From Chromatocurvus halotolerans (GTDB lineage Bacteria; Pseudomonadota; Gammaproteobacteria; Pseudomonadales; Halieaceae), in contig NZ_SLWX01000009.1 in NCBI RefSeq assembly GCF_004340525.1, forward strand, positions 1-64,000: a stretch of 64,000 bases of DNA, read 5' to 3'. Positions 27,836 through 37,750 of this stretch are shown piece after piece. A program made the position numbers and the translations under genes. Every line of letters starts with the position of its first letter. The stretch's first letter is position 1. The notes beneath the pieces are model-generated. The model was not told the DNA's origin and made no database searches. It saw only the letters and a program-made list of their open reading frames with translations.

Positions 27836-28954
27836 ATGACCTTCGATAACCTGCTGGCGGAAATGATAGAACGGCGTGCGTCGGACGGGTTCATTACCGC
27901 GCGCGCCGCGCCTTCCATCAAGGTAGATGGCGAGATTTTTGCGCTGCAGTCAGAGGCGCTGGACGAGCAGGCAGTTCGCGACCTCGTCCTTGCCACCATG
28001 ACCGACGCGCAGCGAACCGAGTTCCTCCGGCACAACGAGTGCAACTACGCGGTGCAGTCCGAGAAACACGGACGCTTTCGACTTAGCGCCTTCGTGCAGC
28101 GCGGCCGTGTCGGCCTTGTGGTGCGCCGTATCCAGACCCGTATCCCGCGAATCGAAGAGCTGGGCCTGCCGCCTATTGTTGAGGACCTGTCCATGCTCAA
28201 GCGCGGGCTGGTGATCTTTGTCGGCGGCACCGGTACCGGCAAGTCCACCTCGCTGGCGGCCATGGTGGGGCATCGCAACCGGCATTCCCGGGGGCACATT
28301 CTCAGCGTCGAGGATCCCATCGAGTTCCTGCACGACCACGCGGGTTGTCTGATCACCCAGCGCGAGGTCGGCCTGGATACCGAGTCCTTTGAGGTCGGCC
28401 TGCAGAACGCCCTGCGTCAGGCCCCCGACGTCATCATGATCGGCGAGGTGCGCTCCGCCAAAACCATGCAGCACGCGATCACGTTCGCCGAGACTGGCCA
28501 TCTCTGTCTGTGCACGCTGCACGCCAATAACGCCAACCAGGCGCTTGACCGGATCATGAGCTTTTTCCCCGCGCAGATGCACAGCCAGGTCTGGATGGAC
28601 CTGTCCCTCAACCTAAAAGCGATGGTGGCGCAGCAGCTCCTGCCGCGCAAAGTCGGTGAGGGTCGTGTGCCGGTGATGGAGGTCATGCTGAATTCGCCGC
28701 TGATCGCCGACCACATTCGCAACGGCAAGGTTCACCTGATCAAGGAAGTGATGACCAAGTCCACCGGGCAGGGTATGCAGACCCTGGATCAGTCGCTGCT
28801 CGCGGCCTACCGGGACGGGCTCATCACCGCCGAGGAGGCCGAGCGCTCGGCTGACTCCGCCAACGATGTACGCCTCGGCATCAAGATGCACGACAAGGGC
28901 AGTCGCAGCCTGGCCAGCGTGTCCAGTGTGGATCTTCGCGTCGACGACAGCTGA
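27836..28954 (+). CDS. pilU: PilT-dependent retraction ATPase PilU
   Basis: 372 residues. Walker A is GGTGTGKSTS (130-138), followed by SVEDPIEFLHDHAGCLITQREVG, Walker B (PDVIMIGEVRSAKTM) and the His box in AETGHLCLCTLHANNA. The N-terminal MTFDNLLAEMIERRASDGFITARAAPSIKVDGEI marks PilU rather than a second PilT. PilU supports PilT-powered retraction. Confidence 0.96.
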   Translation: MTFDNLLAEMIERRASDGFITARAAPSIKVDGEIFALQSEALDEQAVRDLVLATMTDAQRTEFLRHNECNYAVQSEKHGRFRLSAFVQRGRVGLVVRRIQTRIPRIEELGLPPIVEDLSMLKRGLVIFVGGTGTGKSTSLAAMVGHRNRHSRGHILSVEDPIEFLHDHAGCLITQREVGLDTESFEVGLQNALRQAPDVIMIGEVRSAKTMQHAITFAETGHLCLCTLHANNANQALDRIMSFFPAQMHSQVWMDLSLNLKAMVAQQLLPRKVGEGRVPVMEVMLNSPLIADHIRNGKVHLIKEVMTKSTGQGMQTLDQSLLAAYRDGLITAEEAERSADSANDVRLGIKMHDKGSRSLASVSSVDLRVDDS

Positions 28955-28988
28955 GGGTCGATCGGGGCCCGACGGTCGGCGCGCCCCG

Positions 28989-29396
28989 TCAGTCCTGTTG
29001 TCGGGCGGCCATCCAGCCCTGAAGTATGAGTTCGGCAGCCAGGCTGTCCACGGGCTGGCGATGGTAATCGCCGCGGTGGCCCAGCTCGCGCTGTTCCTGC
29101 TTGACCGCAAAGCTGGTCAGGCGCTCATCCACCATCTCTATCGGCAGGCCAAAGCGCCCGTGCAGTCTCCTCGCAAAGCGTCCGGCACGCTCGGCCATGT
29201 CGCTGCTGCTGCCGTCCATGTTCAGCGGTTCGCCTACCAGCAGCAGGTCTGGCCGCCATTCGCCGAGCAGGCCGGCGACGCTGTCCCACTGGGGCTGCCC
29301 TTCCCTGGCGCGCAGGACCATGAGCGGCTGCGTCGTGAACAGGAGACAGTTACCCACCGCGACGCCGATCTGGCGCAGCCCGAAGTCAAAGGCCAT
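28989..29396 (-). CDS. ruvX: Holliday junction resolvase-like / pre-16S rRNA nuclease RuvX
   Basis: 135 residues from the ATG at 29396 (MAFDFGLRQIGVAVG), including the first catalytic Asp. LLVGEPLNMDGSSSDMAERAGRFARRLHGRFGLPIEMVDERLTS and PVDSLAAELILQGWM are the YqgF/RuvX pattern. Family proteins trim the 5' end of 16S rRNA. The start is uncertain: homologous sequence may extend a few residues further (VIKPLKAPRSV), but only non-standard codons are available between this Met and the yqgE stop. Confidence 0.92.
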   Translation of the reverse strand: MAFDFGLRQIGVAVGNCLLFTTQPLMVLRAREGQPQWDSVAGLLGEWRPDLLLVGEPLNMDGSSSDMAERAGRFARRLHGRFGLPIEMVDERLTSFAVKQEQRELGHRGDYHRQPVDSLAAELILQGWMAARQQD

Positions 29397-29431
29397 GACG
29401 CTGCGGGGGGCTTTCAGGGGTTTGATGACCG

Positions 29432-30016
29432 TCAGGCGTGCCCGGCCTGGGCGCTGATCAGGTTCATGTCGATGCCAAGCGCGGCCGCCGCGGCCTGCAG
29501 GCGCTGCTCCGGCGGTGTGTGAAACAGGATACCGTGGTCCGCGGGCAGGGTCAGCCAGCTGTTGCGGCTGATCTCCTCCTCCAGCTGCCCCGCGGACCAG
29601 CCGGCGTAACCGAGGGCAATCAGGTACTCGCCCGGTCCCTCGCCGACGGCGATGGCGCGCAGGATATCCTGGGAGGTGGTCAGCAGCATTTCCGGGGTGA
29701 CTCGAAGCGTGGCATCCCATTCGTTGGCAGAGGGCCGGTGAAGAATGAAGCCGTGGTCTGTTTGTACCGGCCCGCCAGCCATTATGGGCACGTCGCGGAA
29801 GCGCGCGTCCGCGTCGATATCAAGATGCTCGAGGATTTCCGCCAGGTTCAGATCCAGTTCGTGATTGATCACAATACCCATGGCGCCCGCTTCGCCGTGC
29901 TCGCAGATGTAGGTGACACTGTGCGCGAAAATACCTTCATCCAGACCCGGCATGGCCAGGAGAAAGTGGTCGCGCAGGCAGTGGCTGCTGTGATTCATGA
30001 CGTGTCTTGCAGGCAT
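29432..30016 (-). CDS. yqgE: YqgE family protein (UPF0301/DUF179)
   Basis: 194 residues. FLLAMPGLDEGIFAHSVTYICEHGEAGAMGIVINHELDL and the later GYAGWSAGQLEEEISRNSWLTLPAD define the family. A Met at residue 7 (MNHSSHCLRDHFLLAMP) is an alternative start. It is paired with ruvX downstream, as in most gammaproteobacteria. No biochemical role is established. Confidence 0.95.
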   Translation of the reverse strand: MPARHVMNHSSHCLRDHFLLAMPGLDEGIFAHSVTYICEHGEAGAMGIVINHELDLNLAEILEHLDIDADARFRDVPIMAGGPVQTDHGFILHRPSANEWDATLRVTPEMLLTTSQDILRAIAVGEGPGEYLIALGYAGWSAGQLEEEISRNSWLTLPADHGILFHTPPEQRLQAAAAALGIDMNLISAQAGHA

Positions 30017-30035
30017 TGTTACCGTCTTTGAGGGC

Positions 30036-30896
30036 TTAACCTGAGCTTAGCGCGTTTCGCTCGAATTTCCACGTCCGCAGGATCTCCAGCTTGTCTGCCG
30101 TGGCCGCAAGCTCGGGCGGAAACGGTGCGTAGGGCGCCGCCATACGGACGATGCGGATCGCGGCCTCGTCGAGGACGGCGTAGCCGGAGGACGCGAGCAG
30201 CTTCACATCCTCAAGGCTGCCATCACTGCGAATCACCACCAGCAGACGCAGACTTCCGTACATGCCGTAACGCACGGAGGCTTCCGGATAATAGGTGTTT
30301 CCCACCGCCTCCAGGCGACGGCGCCAGTCCTGGAGGTAGGCCGCATCGGCGGCGCTCTGCGCGGCAACCGAGGTCAAGCGGCGCACCCGCGGCGCCCGGG
30401 ATGAGGCCTCATCGCGATTATGCAGGGAGGCTTCAAGGGCTGCCAGCCGTTCCTGCAGTTGCTGCAGGCGATCCTCGGATGGCGAGGGTGCTGCCTCGCC
30501 CCGCGCATTGTCTGACTGTTCTGCGCGATAGCGGCTGTTACGCGATGCGCTCAGCATCTGCGGCGCCGTCGCCTGCTGCGCGGAGCCCGCCGATGCCGCC
30601 TGCTGGTCCTGTGGCGCGGGAAGGTCTGGCGCCAGCGACGGGGCGGCTCGCGGCGCCTGTTCGCGTTCGCCCTGGTTGCCTGAGGCCTGCTGATCCTCCT
30701 GCGCGATGTGAGTTGCCTCGATGGGCCGGCTCGACACCGCCTGCACCAGCGTGACTTCCATCACCGTGCCCGCCTCGCTTGTGGCCAGCGACTGGAAGGT
30801 GATGCCGAAGATGATCAGTGCGTGCAGTGCGGCCGCGGCCAGCAGTGCCAGCCCGAGGCGGTCGCGGGTGGCGTCCGCTGCAGACGGTGCGGGCAT
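30036..30896 (-). CDS. TonB-like energy transducer
   Basis: 286 residues from the Met at 30896, three bases after the gshB stop. One N-terminal membrane helix (LGLALLAAAALHALIIFGITF) is followed by a long Q/A/P-rich periplasmic spacer with a coiled-coil part (EDRLQQLQERLAALEASL). The C-terminal TonB domain includes GMYGSLRLLVVIRSDGSLEDVKLLASSGYAVLDEAAIRIVRMA. The gene next to gshB in Pseudomonas is also TonB-like and has been tied to twitching motility there. No exbB/exbD lie nearby. Confidence 0.88.
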   Translation of the reverse strand: MPAPSAADATRDRLGLALLAAAALHALIIFGITFQSLATSEAGTVMEVTLVQAVSSRPIEATHIAQEDQQASGNQGEREQAPRAAPSLAPDLPAPQDQQAASAGSAQQATAPQMLSASRNSRYRAEQSDNARGEAAPSPSEDRLQQLQERLAALEASLHNRDEASSRAPRVRRLTSVAAQSAADAAYLQDWRRRLEAVGNTYYPEASVRYGMYGSLRLLVVIRSDGSLEDVKLLASSGYAVLDEAAIRIVRMAAPYAPFPPELAATADKLEILRTWKFERNALSSG

Positions 30897-30898
30897 CC

Positions 30899-31861
30899 TC
30901 AGCAGCGGCCTCTCTCCCGCAGCTCCTCTTCCAGGCAATCCATGAGCTGGCTGCCGATGTTGAGGTCCTGGGCGCTGTCGAGCTCGCGAATGCAGGTGGG
31001 GCTGGTCACGTTGATCTCGGTGAGGTAGTCACCGATGACGTCCAGGCCCACGAAGAGCAGCCCCTTTTCTACCAGCGTCGGGGCTACCTGTGCGGCAATC
31101 CAGCGGTCGCGGTCGGTCAGCGGCTGTGCCCGACCGGTGCCCCCCGCGGCGAGATTGCCGCGGGTCTCGCCCTGGGATGGCAGCCGGGCCAGGCACCAGG
31201 GCACGGGCTCGCCCTTGATCATGAGGATGCGCTTGTCGCCCTCACTGATCTCGGGGATATAGCGCTGGGCCATGATAGTGCGCGACCCGTGCTCGGTGAG
31301 CGTTTCCAGAATCACCGAGAGGTTGGGATCACCCGGCCTGACACGGAAGATCGAGGCGCCGCCCATGCCGTCCAGGGGTTTGTAGATGACGTCGTCGTGC
31401 TCGTGGTAGAAGGTCCGCAGCCGCGCCATGTCGCCGCTTACCAGCACAGGGGGGCAGCACTGGGGGAACTGGTTGGCGAACATCTTCTCGTTGCAGTCGC
31501 GCAGGGACTGACAGCGGTTCACCACCAGTGTGCCAAGGCGCTCCGCGGCTTCGAGGATGTAGGTATTGTAGACATACTCGTTGTCGAAGGGCGGGTCCCG
31601 GCGCATGAGGATCACGTCCAGGTCGGCGAGATTGCGGTCCTCGCCCGTGCCGAGGTCGAACCAGTGATGCGAGTCCCGGTGCACCTCCAGTGGCGTCATG
31701 AAGGCCCGTGGAACGCCCTGCACCAGCGACAGGTGCCGAGGCTCCATATACCAGAGCTCCCAGTCCCGATCCTGGACCGCCCAGAGCATAGCCAGGGTGC
31801 TGTCTTTTTTGTAGGTGATATCGGCGATAGGGTCCATCACCACGCCTATGCGGATTGTCAT
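30899..31861 (-). CDS. gshB: Glutathione synthetase
   Basis: A 320-residue ATP-grasp ligase that adds glycine to gamma-glutamylcysteine. It has MTIRIGVVMDPIADITYKKDSTLAMLWAVQDR, MRRDPPFDNEYVYNTYILE and YKPLDGMGGASIFRV. The metal-binding end is LFVGLDVIGDYLTEINVTSPTCIRELD. The frame is open upstream to 32320 across rsmE, but the Met at 31861 fits family length. The TonB-like gene follows after 2 bases. Confidence 0.97.
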   Translation of the reverse strand: MTIRIGVVMDPIADITYKKDSTLAMLWAVQDRDWELWYMEPRHLSLVQGVPRAFMTPLEVHRDSHHWFDLGTGEDRNLADLDVILMRRDPPFDNEYVYNTYILEAAERLGTLVVNRCQSLRDCNEKMFANQFPQCCPPVLVSGDMARLRTFYHEHDDVIYKPLDGMGGASIFRVRPGDPNLSVILETLTEHGSRTIMAQRYIPEISEGDKRILMIKGEPVPWCLARLPSQGETRGNLAAGGTGRAQPLTDRDRWIAAQVAPTLVEKGLLFVGLDVIGDYLTEINVTSPTCIRELDSAQDLNIGSQLMDCLEEELRERGRC

Positions 31862-31934
31862 GCGGGGGCCTGCCGTTGTGAGTTGTCGATAAGCTACGTG
31901 CTGCAGCGTTCGGGCGCAAGAGACGCAGGGCGCA

Positions 31935-32660
31935 TTAGAACCGCAGATCTCCCCACCTTGCCTGCAGAACCGCCAGCGCCGCCAGCGGTGCCGTTTCCGT
32001 GCGCAGAATGCGCGGCCCCAGCTGCAGAGTGCCGAAGCCCGCGGCCCGGGCGCGCTTGACTTCCTCGTCTTCCAGCCCACCTTCCGGTCCGCAGAGAAGG
32101 GCGATGGTGCCCACCTGGGCCGGCAGGTCGCCTGGCTTTGCGCGGGGGTCGAGAATGAGGCGCAGCGGGGCGTCGACGGTGTCCAGCCAGCTGTCCAGCG
32201 GCTGTGGAAAGCCGATCTCCGGGACGCAATTGCGTCCGCACTGCTCGCAGGCGCTCTCGGCAATGCGCTGCCAGTGCCCGCGCTTTTTCTCGCGCCGGTC
32301 CGCAGGCAGGTTGAGGCCACGGGTCGTCAGCAGGGGGGCGATGCGCGCGACGCCGAGTTCCGTGGCCTTCTGCACCACCCAGTCCACCCGGTCGCCACGG
32401 GAGATGGCGATGCCGAGCTCCACGGCGAGGGGGGATTCGCGATCAATGGTCCTGGCCGGTCCACAGCGCAGGGTGACGTGACGCTTGTCGGCTGTCACCA
32501 GCTCGCCGGGGTACTCGTCGCCGCTGCCGTCGAAGAGCACCAGCCTGTCGCCGGGCTGCATGCGCAGGGTGCGGGCAATGTGCCGGGCAGGCTCGGCCTC
32601 CAGCTCAATCTCGCTGCCCTCGGCCAGGACCTGGCGGGTGAAGAAACGGGGACGCTCCAT
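31935..32660 (-). CDS. rsmE: 16S rRNA (uracil-1498-N3)-methyltransferase
   Basis: A 241-residue SPOUT-class enzyme. The N-terminal PUA-like region (HIARTLRMQPGDRLVLFDGSGDEYPGEL) is followed by the knotted domain with DWVVQKATELGVARIAPLLTTR, ALLCGPEGGLEDEEV and LGPRILRTETAPLAALAVLQARWG. It lies between metF and gshB on the same strand. Confidence 0.96.
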   Translation of the reverse strand: MERPRFFTRQVLAEGSEIELEAEPARHIARTLRMQPGDRLVLFDGSGDEYPGELVTADKRHVTLRCGPARTIDRESPLAVELGIAISRGDRVDWVVQKATELGVARIAPLLTTRGLNLPADRREKKRGHWQRIAESACEQCGRNCVPEIGFPQPLDSWLDTVDAPLRLILDPRAKPGDLPAQVGTIALLCGPEGGLEDEEVKRARAAGFGTLQLGPRILRTETAPLAALAVLQARWGDLRF

Positions 32661-32680
32661 GGCGTGTGCCGGCGCCTCGC

Positions 32681-33514
32681 CTAGAGGCCCAGGTTTCTGC
32701 AGATCTGTCGGGTCGGCTCGACCTGGTTCATGCTGTAGAAATGGATGCCCGGCGCACCGTTATCGAGCAGGGTCTGGCAAAGCTGTGTTACCACCTCGAT
32801 ACCGAAGCTGGTGACGCTTTCCTTACAGCCGGCAAAGCCTTCGAGACGCTTGCTGATCCAGCGCGGAATGTCAGCGCCACAGTTGCGTGAGAAACGCGCG
32901 AGGTTTTCATAATTCGTGATCGGCATGATGCCGGCGACGATCGGCTTGTCAATACCGATGGCGGCGCAGCGGTCGAGAAAGTAGAAATACGACTCCACGT
33001 TGTAGAAGTACTGGGTGATGGCGCTGTCGGCGCCCGCATCCAGCTTGTGCTTGAGGTGTTCTATATCCTTGTCGTAGCTCTCTGCCTGAGGGTGGATCTC
33101 GGGATAGGCGGCCACCTCGATGTGGAAGTGGTCACCGCTGTGCTTGCGGATGAATGACACCAGTTCGCTGGCGTACACCAGCCGTCCACCACCGACGCCT
33201 GAAGGCATGTCACCGCGCAGGGCGACAACCCGCTTCACGCCGAGATCGCGATAGTGGTCCAGCAGGGCCGTGATGGCGTCGTTGTCATCCGTACCAAAAC
33301 TGAGGTGCGGCGCCACGCTGTAGCCGCCTTTGGTCAGCGCCGTGACGACATCCAGCGTGTTGTCACGGGTCGAGCCGCCGGCACCATAGGTGACAGAGAA
33401 ATATTCCGGCTGCAGCGCCTGCAGCCGGGGTGTGGTTTTCTCAAGCAGCCGCTCGCGACCCTCCTCGGTTTTCGGCGGAAAGAACTCAAAGCTGATCGGG
33501 CTGCTGCTTGCCAT
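32681..33514 (-). CDS. metF: 5,10-methylenetetrahydrofolate reductase
   Basis: A 277-residue flavoenzyme that makes 5-methyltetrahydrofolate for methionine synthesis. ISFEFFPPKTEEGRERL contains the catalytic Glu, YFSVTYGAGGSTRDNT and HLSFG follow, and VVALRGDMPSG is conserved. AVTQYFYN is replaced by AITQYFYN, a normal variant. It is 9 bases downstream of ahcY, so the methyl cycle genes are probably co-transcribed. Confidence 0.97.
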   Translation of the reverse strand: MASSSPISFEFFPPKTEEGRERLLEKTTPRLQALQPEYFSVTYGAGGSTRDNTLDVVTALTKGGYSVAPHLSFGTDDNDAITALLDHYRDLGVKRVVALRGDMPSGVGGGRLVYASELVSFIRKHSGDHFHIEVAAYPEIHPQAESYDKDIEHLKHKLDAGADSAITQYFYNVESYFYFLDRCAAIGIDKPIVAGIMPITNYENLARFSRNCGADIPRWISKRLEGFAGCKESVTSFGIEVVTQLCQTLLDNGAPGIHFYSMNQVEPTRQICRNLGL

Positions 33515-33523
33515 GAGGCGCTC

Positions 33524-34915
<1,392 letters not shown>

Positions 34916-34985
34916 GTCTGTTCTCCAGTCTGTCGTTGGTGTTCGGTTCGTTACTAGTGTCTGTTTTCGTTGGAGCGCTGGCACC

Positions 34986-35101
34986 GGCCGCTGGGGCGGC
35001 GGTGAGGCTGGCGCGACACGCCGTGAACCCATCCGTGGGGGCTCAGGCTCGCCATCCATGGCTCGCATGGTCGCGCCAGCCCCACCGCCACCCCAGCGGC
35101 C
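34986..35101 (+). repeat. Palindromic element A: two-hairpin core in a 32-bp outer stem
   Basis: The arms 34986-35017 and 35070-35101 pair at 30 of 32 positions. The 52-base interior holds two small hairpins, CCCA-TCCG-TGGG and GCCA-TCCA-TGGC. Its core is of the same subtype as the element at 61956 (shared ACGCCGT and GGGGGCTC-like start). Unlike the other copies it is not downstream of a gene on its own strand; it lies 70 bases before the ahcY start codon. Confidence 0.88.
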
Positions 35102-35287
35102 TCGATCCTGTGCCACTCCTTGGCTGCTGCTCCCTATCCGGTATCGCTTGTCCGGCGAATCGCGAGCTTACGTCCGTGCATGGTGCTGAATTCCTCATGC
35201 CCATTTTCTGACGCTGCACATGCTTCGACGTCTGGCTGCCACAACTTTCTACTGCCGCCTCTGCGCCGGCCGCTTGAACCCCCGTCA

Positions 35288-35403
35288 GGCCCGGCTGTCG
35301 CTGTCGCCCTTCCCGGACCGTGCGCGGCCATGGATGGCCGCGCCCGAGCCGCCATGGATGGCGAACTGGCGTGTCCGGGAAGGGCGACAGCGACAGCCGG
35401 GCC
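35288..35403 (-). repeat. Palindromic element B: 54-base core in a perfect 31-bp outer stem
   Basis: Arms 35288-35318 and 35373-35403 are perfect inverted repeats (31 of 31). The 54-base core (35319-35372) differs from the core at 52618-52671 at only 3 positions and, reversed, from that at 51710-51763 at 3 positions. On the metK sense strand it reads ACGCCAGTTCGCC onwards and begins 35 bases past the metK stop codon. Both inner hairpins have TCCA loops. Confidence 0.93.
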
Positions 35404-35438
35404 GGATCGATGGCACCAACCGACAATGGCATCAAACG

Positions 35439-36590
35439 TCAGCCAGCCCTGAGCAAGTCAGCCTTGTCTGTGCGCTCCCAGGTAAAGTCAGCATCCTCCC
35501 GCCCAAAGTGCCCATATGCGGCCGTCTTCCGATAGATCGGCCGCTTCAGGTCCAGCATCTCGATCAGCCCCTTGGGCCGAAGGTCGAAATGCTCGCGCAC
35601 CAGCGCGGCAATTTCCGCGTCGCTGCGCTTGCCCGTGCCGAAGGTATTGATCGAGATCGACGTCGGCTCGGCCACGCCGATGGCATAGGACACCTGGATC
35701 TCGCAGCGGTCGGCAAGGCCGGCTGCGACGATGTTTTTGGCCACATAGCGGCCGGCATAGGCCGCGGAGCGGTCCACCTTGGACGGGTCCTTGCCGGAGA
35801 AGGCGCCGCCGCCGTGGCGGGCCATGCCGCCATAGGTGTCGACGATGATCTTGCGGCCGGTGAGGCCGCAGTCACCCACCGGGCCGCCGATGATGAACTG
35901 GCCGGTAGGGTTGATGTGGTAGCGGGTATCCGCGTGCAGCCACTCGGCCGGCAACACGTCGCGAATGACCTGCTCCATCACGGCCTCGCGAATATCTGCC
36001 TGGGAGATGTCCGCATCGTGCTGGGTGGACAGCACCACGGCATCAATGGCCACGGGTCGGCCGTTGTCGTAACGCAGCGTCACCTGGCTTTTCGCGTCCG
36101 GGCGCAGCCACGGCAGATCGCCGTTCTTGCGCAAGGCGGCCTGTCGCTCCACCAGCCGGTGGGCGTAATAGATGGGTGCCGGCATCAACACGTCTGTCTC
36201 GTTGGTGGCATAGCCGAACATCAGACCCTGGTCACCGGCACCCTGCTCCTTGTTCTCGCCCTCGTCGACGCCCTGGGCAATGTCGCGGGACTGCTTGCCG
36301 ATGGCGTTGAGAACGGCACATGAGGCACCGTCGAAGCCCACGTCGGAGCTGGTATAGCCGATATCCTTCACCACTTCACGCACTACGTCCTCGAGGTCGA
36401 CGTAGGTGTTGGTAGTCACTTCTCCCGCAATGATGACCATGCCGGTCTTGACCAGGGTCTCCACGGCGACCCGGGCGTCCCTGTCATCCTTGAGAATGGC
36501 GTCGAGGACGGCATCGGAAATCTGGTCGGCCATCTTGTCCGGGTGTCCCTCGGACACGGATTCGGAGGTGAAGATACTGTAATCGCTCAT
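35439..36590 (-). CDS. metK: S-adenosylmethionine synthetase
   Basis: A 383-residue enzyme making S-adenosylmethionine from methionine and ATP. It has [36 protein letters not shown], and the P-loop-like [34 protein letters not shown]. The ATG at 36590 gives the usual start [11 protein letters not shown]. It follows the ArsR/methyltransferase gene by 10 bases, so both are likely controlled by the palindrome at 37635. Confidence 0.98.
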   Translation of the reverse strand: MSDYSIFTSESVSEGHPDKMADQISDAVLDAILKDDRDARVAVETLVKTGMVIIAGEVTTNTYVDLEDVVREVVKDIGYTSSDVGFDGASCAVLNAIGKQSRDIAQGVDEGENKEQGAGDQGLMFGYATNETDVLMPAPIYYAHRLVERQAALRKNGDLPWLRPDAKSQVTLRYDNGRPVAIDAVVLSTQHDADISQADIREAVMEQVIRDVLPAEWLHADTRYHINPTGQFIIGGPVGDCGLTGRKIIVDTYGGMARHGGGAFSGKDPSKVDRSAAYAGRYVAKNIVAAGLADRCEIQVSYAIGVAEPTSISINTFGTGKRSDAEIAALVREHFDLRPKGLIEMLDLKRPIYRKTAAYGHFGREDADFTWERTDKADLLRAG

Positions 36591-36600
36591 GGATAGTTTC

Positions 36601-37608
36601 CTAGGTGTGTCGGTGGCCGAACAGGCGCACCTGGATCTGAAAGCCATTTCGCTGGGCGAGAAAGGTGCTGGTCAGGTCTGCGAGACCGGCGTCTTCCGCC
36701 CAGGCGGTCAGTTGTTCCGGCTCAAAGCCAAGCCACAGGTCGCCGCAGTTTTCCCGTGCCCAGCCCTGGTCATGCCGGCAGAGGTCTGTAACCACCAGGA
36801 CGCCATCCCGGGCCAGGCAGTCTGCCGCTTCCGCCAGGGTGTCCGCAGGTCTGGGTGTGTGGTGCAGCACCATGTTGATGACAACGCAGTCGGCCCGCAG
36901 GCCGGCGATGGCGGAGCTGGCGGTGTCGCCGAGAACGAATTCGATGTTGTCCAGTGCGTGCTGCTCTGCGAAGCGTCGGCTCGTGTCCAGCATCTCGCGG
37001 GCATTGTCCAGCGCAATCACGCGATCGAAGCGGGCGCCGAGCACGCCGAGAAAGCGTCCATCTCCCGGACCGACCTCTAGCGCTACCGCCTGGTTTGGCA
37101 GCGGTGCCTGCGTCAGCAGACCCGCGACGGTGTCGGCGTACTGCTCATAGCTGGCGATCAGATCCTGCTGCTCGCGGAATTTGTGCGCATTGTTGCGGAA
37201 AAAGTGCCGTGAATTTTCTTCACGCACCCGCTGCAATGTTTCCAGGCCGCTTCGCATGGCGGGTGGTACCGGTTCATTGTCCAGTTCTGTGAGCAGGGCG
37301 TGAACGAGCGATGCCCCGGCCTGAGCGACCAGTGGCTCGCTGCGGCGGTAGAAAATGGTTGTGCCTTCGCGTCGCGTAGCAACGAGGCCCGCGTTTGCAA
37401 GCACTTTCAGGTGGTGACTCAGCGCCGGCTGGCGCATATCGAACAGGGCGCAGAGTTCGGAAACACCGAGCGAATCGTTGTGCAGGGCGCGCAGAATATT
37501 CAGCCTTAGCGGATCGGCGCAGGCCTTGCACAGGCCGGCGAGTGCGTGGCTGATGTCCGCTGGAGCCGCGTCGTGCAAGGGGGGCTGAATGGCCTGCAGT
37601 AAAGTCAT
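36601..37608 (-). CDS. sahR: ArsR-family regulator fused to a SAM-dependent methyltransferase domain (SahR-like)
   Basis: 335 residues. The N-terminal ArsR winged helix spans about 25-95 ([61 protein letters not shown] region). The C-terminal class I methyltransferase has [14 protein letters not shown] (about 176-188) and [14 protein letters not shown]. SahR regulators of the SAM cycle in proteobacteria are ArsR proteins that respond to S-adenosylhomocysteine; forms with this added domain occur in gammaproteobacteria. Position directly upstream of metK and near ahcY-metF supports that role, which remains an inference. Confidence 0.85.
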   Translation of the reverse strand: MTLLQAIQPPLHDAAPADISHALAGLCKACADPLRLNILRALHNDSLGVSELCALFDMRQPALSHHLKVLANAGLVATRREGTTIFYRRSEPLVAQAGASLVHALLTELDNEPVPPAMRSGLETLQRVREENSRHFFRNNAHKFREQQDLIASYEQYADTVAGLLTQAPLPNQAVALEVGPGDGRFLGVLGARFDRVIALDNAREMLDTSRRFAEQHALDNIEFVLGDTASSAIAGLRADCVVINMVLHHTPRPADTLAEAADCLARDGVLVVTDLCRHDQGWARENCGDLWLGFEPEQLTAWAEDAGLADLTSTFLAQRNGFQIQVRLFGHRHT

Positions 37609-37634
37609 GGCGCGCAGTCTAGCAGCGTTCTGAG

Positions 37635-37658
37635 ATATATCAAAATAATTTGATATAT
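37635..37658. promoter_or_regulatory. Perfect 24-base palindrome, probable SahR operator
   Basis: ATATATCAAA (37635-37644), four bases, then TTTGATATAT (37649-37658) is a perfect inverted repeat of 10-bp arms. It stands 27 bases upstream of the regulator start codon, in the gap between the divergent regulator-metK genes and tkt. AT-rich symmetric sites are typical of ArsR-family operators. It may also affect tkt, whose start is 93 bases away. Confidence 0.75.
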
Positions 37659-37750
37659 AAAACCCTGTTTGCCGTGAGGCTTCCCTTACGCGAGAATACG
37701 CGCCTCTCAAAAAGAGGTGGATGCCCCCGCCTCAGCATCAGGAGTTATGC

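Larger units (their letters stand above)
34916..35438. other. 523-base gap between metK and ahcY holding two palindromic elements
   Basis: The gap separates ahcY from upstream metK on the same strand. It contains two members of the intergenic palindrome family (34986-35101 and 35288-35403). The 186 bases between them, and the ahcY leader, show no convincing gene. The distance suggests that ahcY-metF has its own promoter, but none is obvious by eye. Confidence 0.7.

Noticed and set aside
34916-35438. SAH riboswitch upstream of ahcY
   Set aside because: I looked for the conserved GAGCGCUGC-type and matching GCGCUC segments in the leader on the minus strand and found no convincing set; the structure present is the palindrome family instead.
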